A stretch of DNA of 64,000 nucleotides from Pseudocitrobacter cyperus (GTDB lineage Bacteria; Pseudomonadota; Gammaproteobacteria; Enterobacterales; Enterobacteriaceae): positions 62,001 through 126,000 of the forward strand of contig NZ_JAYMYY010000001.1 in NCBI RefSeq assembly GCF_039889165.1, written 5' to 3'. Positions within the stretch are counted from its first letter, which is position 1. Each line of letters starts with the position of its first letter. The translations under genes were made by a program, and so were the position numbers. Below are positions 27,241 through 33,485 of the stretch, one piece after another. The notes under the pieces are model-generated. The model was not told the DNA's origin. It saw only the letters and a program-made list of their open reading frames with translations, and did no database searches.

Positions 27241-27579
27241 ATGAAAAAAATCGTTCTTACTTTTTTATTGTTCACCGCTGCGGGCTCAGCGCTGGCAGCC
27301 CCTCAAATCATTACCGTGAGTCGTTTCGAGGTGGGGAAAGATAAGTGGGCATTTAATCGGGAAGAGGTGATGCTGACCTGTCGCCCGGGTAACGCGCTGT
27401 ATGTGATTAACCCGAGTACCCTGGTGCAGTATCCGCTCAATGACATCGCTGAAACGCAGGTCAAAGCGGGTAAAACGACGGCACAACCGCTGAGCATCAT
27501 ACAAATTGATGATCCTGCGCATCCGGGCGAGAAAATGAGCCTTGCGCCATTTATTGAACGCGCCGAAAAACTTTGCTGA
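27241..27579 (+). CDS. yebY: Periplasmic DUF2511 protein YebY
   Basis: A 112-residue secreted protein with a clear signal peptide (MKKIVLTFLLFTAAGSALA). Two cysteines remain in the mature part (one in LTCRPGNALY, one as the last residue). It is the third gene of yobA-yebZ-yebY, and in E. coli the operon is linked to copper response. The longer frame reaching back to 27049 runs inside yebZ and is rejected. Confidence 0.92.
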   Translation: MKKIVLTFLLFTAAGSALAAPQIITVSRFEVGKDKWAFNREEVMLTCRPGNALYVINPSTLVQYPLNDIAETQVKAGKTTAQPLSIIQIDDPAHPGEKMSLAPFIERAEKLC

Positions 27580-27607
27580 TTGCCAAAAATATCTAATTGA
27601 TTCCAAA

Positions 27608-27649
27608 TAAAAAACCGCCACCATTTCTGAAATGGTCTGGCGGTTTTTT
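27608..27649. terminator. Bidirectional terminator between yebY and SraC/SdsR
   Basis: A long stem, AAAACCGCCA/TGGCGGTTTT extended by CCATTT/AAATGG, is flanked by A and T runs. It can end yebY on the plus strand and the antisense RNA SraC on the minus strand. Confidence 0.85.
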
Positions 27650-27898
27650 GTATCGTATGCCGTTTTTATCGCCTGAATTTTCCGGGCGCTTTCGACGCGG
27701 ACTGGAAAACCTGGCACGGTCATCTATTCTTATAGAGCAAGGCGACTTAGCCTGCATTAATGCCAACTTTTAGCGCACGGCTCTCTCCCAAGAGCCATTT
27801 CCCTGGACCGAATACAGGAATCGTATTCGGTCTCTTTTTATCAGGCGGGAACCGCCGATAAACAACCTGACCCGGGGAACCTTCTTAACGGGTCATTC
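27610..27898 (-). ncRNA. sraC: SraC (RyeA), RNA antisense to SdsR
   Basis: In E. coli a longer RNA, SraC, is transcribed across SdsR on the other strand. Here the minus strand has a plausible sigma70 promoter, TTGTTA (27929-27934), an 18-base spacer and TATAAC (27905-27910), giving a start near 27898. The bidirectional stem at 27608-27649 could end it, for about 285 bases. The ends are inferred. Confidence 0.5.
27738..27839 (+). ncRNA. sdsR: SdsR (RyeB) small RNA
   Basis: The sequence from GCAAGGCGACTTAGCC to the stem ACCGAATAC/GTATTCGGT followed by TCTTTTT closely matches remembered SdsR, a stationary-phase Hfq-dependent sRNA that represses ompD, tolC, mutS and others in Salmonella/E. coli. 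A sigmaS-like -10 (CTATTCT, 27724-27730) lies at the right distance. The location next to yebY is conserved. The exact 5' end may differ by one or two bases. Confidence 0.9.
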
Positions 27899-27966
27899 CT
27901 TGCGGTTATACCACACCTCTCGCCACATTAACAATTATTTTACAAAAAATGTGGCGCCCTGGAAGG

Positions 27967-28566
27967 TTAGTCGCGAACGTTGTCTATCAACGCAGAATTA
28001 TCCGGGGATGACCCTTCTCTGATGTCGATGACACTCTCTTTTCTGGTGTAGTAAGTACAATTATCCGGAATGTCCTTGCTGATAAAAGACATCGCCCCTA
28101 CCAGGACATTACTGCCAATGGTGAGTTCGTCGGCGATGATGCAACTGTTTGCACCAATCATGACATTATCGCCGATGATGATTTTGTACTCGTCATCGGG
28201 TTTGCCAAGGGTTTTTATACCGATAGTGGTGTTTTGACGCAGGGTAAAGTTTTTGCCAACATCGCAATAAGAGGTTACGACGATGCCATTGTAATGTGCA
28301 ATGAATAAGCCGGGTTGAATTTTGGCTGCAAGGCCAATTTCCGTATTGTAGTGTCGGATTAAACGCCTGTTCAGATAAACGGCAAACTTCTTAACGCGTT
28401 TATTACCGGTTGCGTGAAGATATGAGGCTATGCGCCACCAAAAAAGAAATCTCCGCTTAGGCTGGCGCCAGGCGTGCCGGATTGCGCGAGGCCATGTGAA
28501 TTTTTTATCCTTTCCGCCGATGACTTCAACTCTGAGACATTCTTTTAAAAATTCTTTTTCTAACAT
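27967..28566 (-). CDS. Hexapeptide-repeat O-acetyltransferase, serine acetyltransferase-like
   Basis: A 199-residue protein from the ATG at 28566 (GAGG five bases upstream); the frame extends to 28632 but without a ribosome site. The second half carries left-handed beta-helix hexapeptide repeats (IGLAAKIQPGLFIAHYNGIVV, IIIGDNVMIGANSCIIADELTIGSNVLVGA). The layout fits the serine acetyltransferase-like branch that acetylates sugars in polysaccharide loci; the HYNGIVV motif is typical. The front half is basic and rich in Trp and Arg. It follows a glycosyltransferase on the same strand. Function as a glycan O-acetyltransferase is inferred. Not present at this place in E. coli K-12. Confidence 0.8.
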   Translation of the reverse strand: MLEKEFLKECLRVEVIGGKDKKFTWPRAIRHAWRQPKRRFLFWWRIASYLHATGNKRVKKFAVYLNRRLIRHYNTEIGLAAKIQPGLFIAHYNGIVVTSYCDVGKNFTLRQNTTIGIKTLGKPDDEYKIIIGDNVMIGANSCIIADELTIGSNVLVGAMSFISKDIPDNCTYYTRKESVIDIREGSSPDNSALIDNVRD

Positions 28567-28673
28567 GAAATCCTCAAACGCAGCCTGGTTGGTGGCGCCA
28601 CAGTGATCTTTTTTTGTGTATAGTGTGAACACTGTGGCCTGGAGATAGGATTTTACTGACTACGCACCGAATA

Positions 28674-29672
28674 TCAAAATTTTTTCTTTCGCAGGCAGAA
28701 ATACATCGCCCATATAAATTTATTTTTACATTGTAGTATTTTATATTTTTTTGCTTCTTTACGGGCTAAGCGGTTTATTTCTTCATTAGAAAGTTTAAGG
28801 AAGCCATTATTTAAATAATTTAAAACTACAGCGTAGTGCCTTGACTGTAATAATGCCCAGAGGAATTTTATTTTAGCAGCGAACGCAGCATTTCTGAGGA
28901 GTGGCGCAATGGCTTCTCTTTCGCTCTCCGGGCACCACTGGTTGATCGAGTCATAAATGACCTGCATCGCTAATGCATTATGTTCATATTCAGTTTTCGA
29001 CCATGTGGCGTTCATGACCGAATCGTCTCGCCAGGTTTGATGGTAAAGATATTTTTGTACGGCATAGAGATGTGTTTTTGCTAAAATCGTATAAGTGAAA
29101 AGGAGATCTTCACCTAATTTTAGATCAGGATTGAATCTGATATTTTCCGCAATCAGGAACGTTCTGCGAATGAGTACACCGCCCAGATGAAAAAGCATCT
29201 CCCGCTGGATTCGCTGAGCTAATAAATATCCCTCCTGGAATTTATTTGGCTTGAGATTAACGCCTTTTTTCCCTCCCTGATGGCAGCCGCAGTAAACTAC
29301 ATCAGCCTGAGTTTCTGCCTGGCGAGTAAGCAGGTTTTCCAGAAAGTCGGGCGCAACGTGATCGTCGCTATCGATAAAGATACAAAACTCACCTTGTGCA
29401 TGATCAAAACCAGCGTTACGTGCAGCCGAGACTCCGGCATTCACTTGCTGAATAAGTTTCAGGTTGAGTTGGTCATCACTGCCATATTTACTTACAACTG
29501 CGCTGGTTGCGTCACGGGAACCATCATCAACAACGATGACCTCGAAATCTTTTATTGTTTGCTTGAGTAAAGAATCCAGCAGAATATGAATAAATTCAGC
29601 AGAGTTATATGCCGGAATGATGATTGATACAGTAGGGGTGTCAGTCATAACAGGATTTACATTTTCTTTCAT
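28674..29672 (-). CDS. Family 2 glycosyltransferase
   Basis: A 332-residue GT-A glycosyltransferase. The N terminus has VSIIIPAYNSAEFIHILLDSLLKQT and VDDGSRDAT (49-55), and the metal-binding DXD-type motif FIDSDD is near 99-104. LGEDLLFTY follows at about 200. The C terminus is very basic (LRKKKF), suggesting peripheral membrane contact. It resembles LPS-core or O-antigen/capsule glucosyl- or galactosyltransferases. The acceptor cannot be told. AT-rich compared with flanking genes and paired with the acetyltransferase downstream. An alternative start is the ATG at 29648; neither has a good ribosome site. Confidence 0.82.
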   Translation of the reverse strand: MKENVNPVMTDTPTVSIIIPAYNSAEFIHILLDSLLKQTIKDFEVIVVDDGSRDATSAVVSKYGSDDQLNLKLIQQVNAGVSAARNAGFDHAQGEFCIFIDSDDHVAPDFLENLLTRQAETQADVVYCGCHQGGKKGVNLKPNKFQEGYLLAQRIQREMLFHLGGVLIRRTFLIAENIRFNPDLKLGEDLLFTYTILAKTHLYAVQKYLYHQTWRDDSVMNATWSKTEYEHNALAMQVIYDSINQWCPESEREAIAPLLRNAAFAAKIKFLWALLQSRHYAVVLNYLNNGFLKLSNEEINRLARKEAKKYKILQCKNKFIWAMYFCLRKKKF

Positions 29673-30352
29673 AACGTTAACTTGTTACGGTAGTCTCATT
29701 GGCTGGTGTAGTAAGTTGATTTTAAATAAATTTTGTACGTACTTTTTTGCTGCGCATGGTAGCAAATTACAGAACCCGCCGCCAGAGTTTGTCGTGTCCA
29801 GTTTAGGTTTTAGAAACATACCGCATCTAATTATTAGCACGATAATTTATTGGGGGGTGTTATGGGCTCTGGTAATTTTATGGAACTGAATCAGGAATTA
29901 GCGCAGAGGCGCTTTTAATTTGCTTAATAAACCAGGAACAATCTGGTGGAGGATGTTAATCAACAATTAGGTTCACCTTTTTGGTTTGCCTGGCAATGTT
30001 ACGGGTGGGAGCCATTTTCAGAAATGACTGAGAAATCATGTTTTTCGCCTTTGCACACCACAGAATGCTGGTTTTCAGCGGGGGGAGAGGGATTTATAGC
30101 TCTAATGTAATCGTGTGGTGGACGCAAATCTCTCTATCCTTTTTGTACAAAAAAGTGCATGCTGGCGGCGAGTTGAGCTACAGCCTTCCGGTAAGTTTTT
30201 CCTGTTTTTGGGATTGTTTTGTAAAGTCTTGTCCCCACAGGGAATTAGCCGAACGTATTTCTGTCAAACTCTTATACGTATCGCATAATGACAGATGAAC
30301 GGATTCGTTTTTTCCTTACGCGTTACTTTTTTTCATGCTTCAGGAAAAAATG
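29673..30352. other. 680-base AT-rich divergent spacer
   Basis: This lies between the leftward glycosyltransferase and the rightward LpxP-like gene. It must contain both promoters. I see no convincing gene; the short frames here lack ribosome sites. One 44-codon stop-free stretch near 29935-30110 has no start. The composition is AT-rich, suggesting horizontally acquired or decayed DNA. Confidence 0.5.
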
Positions 30353-31285
30353 ATGTCTAAAGATTTTGATATCCAGTTATTGCATCCGCGTAACTGGACA
30401 ACGTGGTTTGGCCTGGGTGTGCTGTGGCTTATCGTCCAGCTTCCTTATCCTTTATTACATACCCTCGGTTCTACGGTGGGTAAAATGTCCCGTCGCTTCC
30501 TTAAACGCCGTGAACGTATCGCTGCGCGTAATATTGAGCTTTGCTTCCCGCAAATGGATGCCGCGTCACGTGAAGCGTTGCTGCAGCAGAATTTCATGTC
30601 GTTGGGTATGGGGTTAATCGAAACCGGCATGGCCTGGTTCTGGAGCGATGCGCGGGTTAAGAAATGGTTTGATGTTGAAGGCTATGAACATCTGACGAAT
30701 GCGCTGAAAGAGCAGCGCGGTGTGATGGTGGTGGGCGTTCACTTTATGTCTCTGGAACTGGGGGGCAGGGTGATGGGGTTGTGCCGCCCGATGATGGCAA
30801 CCTATCGCCGACACAATAATCCATTAATGGAGTGGGTGCAGACTACCGGGCGCCTGCGTTCCAATAAAGCGATGATCGATCGCCGCAATCTGCGTGGTCT
30901 GGTTCAGGCTCTGAAAGCCGGTGAAGCCGTATGGTTCGCCCCGGATCAGGATTATGGCCCTAAAGGCAGCGTCTTTGCGCCATTCTTTTCAGTCAACGAA
31001 GCCGCGACCACTAACGGAACCTGGGTGCTTTCGCGTCTGTCCGGTGCGGCAATGCTCAGTATTACGATGGTGCGTAAGGCGGATAAGAAAGGCTATGTAT
31101 TGCATATCAGTGAAGTGATGTCTGATTATCCGGTCAATGATGAGTTCGATGCGGCCAGCTATATGAATAAAATCATCGAGAAAGAGATTTTACGTGCGCC
31201 GGAACAATATCTTTGGGTGCACAGACGTTTTAAAACTCGCCCCCGCGGTGAAGCGTCACTCTATCATGCGGCTTCGCCGCACTAA
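30353..31285 (+). CDS. LpxL/LpxP-family lipid A acyltransferase (LpxP-like)
   Basis: A 310-residue late acyltransferase closer to E. coli LpxP than to LpxM: LHPRNWTTWFGLGVLWLIVQLPYPLL at the start, VVGVHFMSLELGG with the catalytic HX4E pair (His130, Glu135), APDQDYGPKGS, and a C-terminal RRFKTRP. LpxP adds palmitoleate to lipid A in the cold in E. coli, where it is encoded elsewhere. I chose the ATG at 30353 (AGGA 7 bases upstream); ATGs at 30335 and 30350 are alternatives. It may be this strain's only lpxP or a duplicate. Its divergence from the glycosyltransferase pair hints at a shared LPS role. Confidence 0.88.
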   Translation: MSKDFDIQLLHPRNWTTWFGLGVLWLIVQLPYPLLHTLGSTVGKMSRRFLKRRERIAARNIELCFPQMDAASREALLQQNFMSLGMGLIETGMAWFWSDARVKKWFDVEGYEHLTNALKEQRGVMVVGVHFMSLELGGRVMGLCRPMMATYRRHNNPLMEWVQTTGRLRSNKAMIDRRNLRGLVQALKAGEAVWFAPDQDYGPKGSVFAPFFSVNEAATTNGTWVLSRLSGAAMLSITMVRKADKKGYVLHISEVMSDYPVNDEFDAASYMNKIIEKEILRAPEQYLWVHRRFKTRPRGEASLYHAASPH

Positions 31286-31294
31286 CCACCGCGA

Positions 31295-31486
31295 CTAAAA
31301 GTCGCTATATTCGTGGGCGGGATACCAAAACCCGTCCACAAAATCCTCAATCGGAAAACACCCCCCACGGCGTAGACGTTGATCCTCCATCGCCGCAACG
31401 CATTGCTTTTCCGAGTTATATACGTCCACGACAATATCATCGCAGCCACCGTCAAGGTAGCAGATGAACAAAACCAGTGCGAACAT
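31295..31486 (-). CDS. yebW: DUF1482 small protein YebW
   Basis: A 63-residue protein, MFALVLFICYLDGGCDDIVVDVYNSEKQC..., matching E. coli YebW in length and almost in sequence. Several cysteines are conserved. The start at 31486 is chosen by homology; the frame extends 11 codons upstream. Function unknown. Confidence 0.92.
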   Translation of the reverse strand: MFALVLFICYLDGGCDDIVVDVYNSEKQCVAAMEDQRLRRGGCFPIEDFVDGFWYPAHEYSDF

Positions 31487-31584
31487 CCTGCCCTCAGTCT
31501 GATAAAAATGGTGACACAACGGATCCGTTAAGTATTAAGTGTAGGGGATGAAGGGCGGTGACGGGAAAGGTTATGCAAATAAAT

Positions 31585-31604
31585 AACCCGCCTGTGGGCG
31601 GGTT
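31585..31604 (-). terminator. Terminator after yebV
   Basis: AACCCGCC/GGCGGGTT stem, 10 bases past the yebV stop. On the minus strand it is followed by ATTTATTT. The plus side has TCCTTTT. Confidence 0.65.
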
Positions 31605-31613
31605 CCTTTTGAG

Positions 31614-31853
31614 TTATGCGAAGCGCAAAACCCAGGCATCAGAACGCTGGTCGTAATGTTTACGGTAGAGGACGGAGTGTTCGCCGTTGAGTACGGCAGG
31701 GACGCTGGTATCGGCATCCCAGGCGTCTAACTGCATGCATAAATCAGGATCGGATTTACAGGGAATGCTTAACGTTCGTTCACCTTGCTGCCCGGCGTGC
31801 AGCTCGGCATCATCTATCTCGAATGCGCCAATGCGCACATTGGTTTTACTCAT
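31614..31853 (-). CDS. yebV: DUF1480 small protein YebV
   Basis: A 79-residue acidic protein (MSKTNVRIGAFEIDDAELH..., CKSDPDLCMQLDAWD) clearly homologous to E. coli YebV (78). The start at 31853 is set by homology, and GGAGAG lies about 6 bases before it. It lies 117 bases downstream of rsmF on the same strand. Function unknown. Confidence 0.93.
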   Translation of the reverse strand: MSKTNVRIGAFEIDDAELHAGQQGERTLSIPCKSDPDLCMQLDAWDADTSVPAVLNGEHSVLYRKHYDQRSDAWVLRFA

Positions 31854-31970
31854 GATGCTCTCCGTTGATCTGCTGTTAGTGTGGTATGACCAGTTCAGGT
31901 CGCCCATTTCTTAGCGTAGACAACGAAGAGAATATCGCCAGTAAAAAAGTGCGCAATTTTTGCGCGGCGC

Positions 31971-33407
31971 TCAGGGCTTTTCGGCAAAAAGTTTGCCATC
32001 GCGCACCAGTTCTCGCGGATAACTGTTTTTCAGCCGGGCGTTAATTCGTTTCGCCAGCCCCAGCGGGAACCCCTGGAAAGTGACGATCACATCATCGTAT
32101 TTTGGGTTATTTTCCGGGTAGATATCACGCCCGCGGTACCACTCCTCAGCTTCCGTTTGCGTCAGCTCATGACCATTTTTGTCACTTTTGGCCAGTGCGA
32201 TGACGGCTTCGTGCTGCCAGCGATAGCCTTTGTTATGCGTCTCTGCAAGCTTGAGCCCGATACGCGAGAAACGGACTTTTCCGAGCAGGGGCTCAATTTC
32301 AGCCGGGAAGAGCCAAATTTCTTTATCACGTTGCCAGAGAGAGAGGGCGTCATTCCAGTGAAGCCCGACTTTACCGGCAGCATCGACCACAGCGGCCGCT
32401 TCACGGGTTTTCAGCGGGGTAAAAGGGAATTTACCGACTTTATAACCTGGCGCAGGCAGGGGCTCAACGTGAGCCGTTTTACGCAAACGAGCGACAAAGA
32501 ATCCTTCGCAATCGTAAATTTGCGGGAAGACGTGCAGATAGCCTTCCGGCGTCAGCGCTTTCTCTGCTGTCGGGAAGAGCGCAGATAACGACTCAATTTC
32601 GACGGCCTGTGGATACTGTGCCAGTAGCCAGGCCAGCACGGATTCGTTTTCATCGCGATTCAGTGTACAGGTCGAATAGACCAACGTGCCGCCGGGACGC
32701 AGCGCGTGGAAAGCGCTGTCGATCAATTCGCGCTGTGTGGCGGCAATCTCCAGATTGCTTTGTGGCGACCAGTTTTTCAGCGCATCAGGATCTTTACGGA
32801 CGACACCTTCGCCAGAGCATGGCGCATCAAGCAGAATGGCATCGAAGCTTTCCGGCACGGCTGCGCCAAAAACACGGCCATCAAAGTGGGTCAGCGCCAC
32901 GTTAGCGATACCACAGCGGCTGAGATTGGCGTGCAGCACTTTAACCCGACTGGCGGAGTATTCATTGGCGAGAATTGCGCCCTGATTACCCATTTTTGCC
33001 GCGATTTGTGTCGTTTTGGAACCCGGTGCCGCCGCGACATCCATTACCCGCTCTGGCATCTTTTCACCTGCAAACAGTGCGGCGACGGGCAACATTGAAC
33101 TCGCTTCCTGAATATAAAACAGGCCGCTCAGGTGTTCGGCGGTACTGCCTAAAGGCAGTGACTCTTCGTCTTCCCGCTCGATCCAGAAACCTTCCGCACA
33201 CCAGGGCACTGGCGTGAGCTGCCAGCCATAAGGGGCAACCAGCACCAGAAAATCCGCCACGCTGATTTTCAACGTATTTACGCGGATGCTACGGCGCAGC
33301 GGACGCTGACAGGCGGCAATAAAATCGTCGAAGGAGAGATGGGTGGGCATCGCTTCACGCATTTGTGAAAGGAATGCATCAGGAAGATAAACAGAGTTTT
33401 GAGCCAC
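31971..33407 (-). CDS. rsmF: 16S rRNA m5C1407 methyltransferase RsmF
   Basis: Methylates C1407 of 16S rRNA. The Rossmann domain carries MDVAAAPGSKTTQIAAKM (SAM site), LLDAPCSGEG (PCS cysteine) and VYSTCTLN (catalytic TC motif), followed by a C-terminal PUA-like region. The GTG at 33407 (VAQNSVYLPDAF) gives 478 residues, matching E. coli's 479, but has no clear ribosome site. An in-frame ATG at 33449 has GGAG at the right distance, but inside a perfect hairpin, and lacks homology to E. coli over the extra 14 residues. It follows yebT on the same strand. Confidence 0.95.
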   Translation of the reverse strand: MAQNSVYLPDAFLSQMREAMPTHLSFDDFIAACQRPLRRSIRVNTLKISVADFLVLVAPYGWQLTPVPWCAEGFWIEREDEESLPLGSTAEHLSGLFYIQEASSMLPVAALFAGEKMPERVMDVAAAPGSKTTQIAAKMGNQGAILANEYSASRVKVLHANLSRCGIANVALTHFDGRVFGAAVPESFDAILLDAPCSGEGVVRKDPDALKNWSPQSNLEIAATQRELIDSAFHALRPGGTLVYSTCTLNRDENESVLAWLLAQYPQAVEIESLSALFPTAEKALTPEGYLHVFPQIYDCEGFFVARLRKTAHVEPLPAPGYKVGKFPFTPLKTREAAAVVDAAGKVGLHWNDALSLWQRDKEIWLFPAEIEPLLGKVRFSRIGLKLAETHNKGYRWQHEAVIALAKSDKNGHELTQTEAEEWYRGRDIYPENNPKYDDVIVTFQGFPLGLAKRINARLKNSYPRELVRDGKLFAEKP

Positions 33408-33450
33408 AGGGGAGTACCACACGTAAACAGAGAGCGCGCAGTTTAACATA

Positions 33451-33480
33451 AACGCTCCGGTGAAGAGACACCGGAGCGTT
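33451..33480 (-). terminator. Perfect 12-bp hairpin between yebT and rsmF
   Basis: AACGCTCCGGTG, a six-base loop, then CACCGGAGCGTT: a perfect stem 5 bases after the yebT stop, followed on the minus strand by only TTTA before an ATG at 33449. It may terminate or attenuate read-through from yebST into rsmF; its stem also holds the GGAG that could serve that ATG. Confidence 0.6.
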
Positions 33481-33485
33481 CAGCA

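Noticed and set aside
29617..29889. 90-codon plus-strand frame beside the glycosyltransferase start
   Set aside because: It overlaps the glycosyltransferase N terminus, has no ribosome site, and its hydrophobic tail follows from local AT richness.
30038..30298. 86-codon frame upstream of the LpxP-like gene
   Set aside because: No ribosome site, no recognisable domain, and an alternative frame in the same DNA is equally open.
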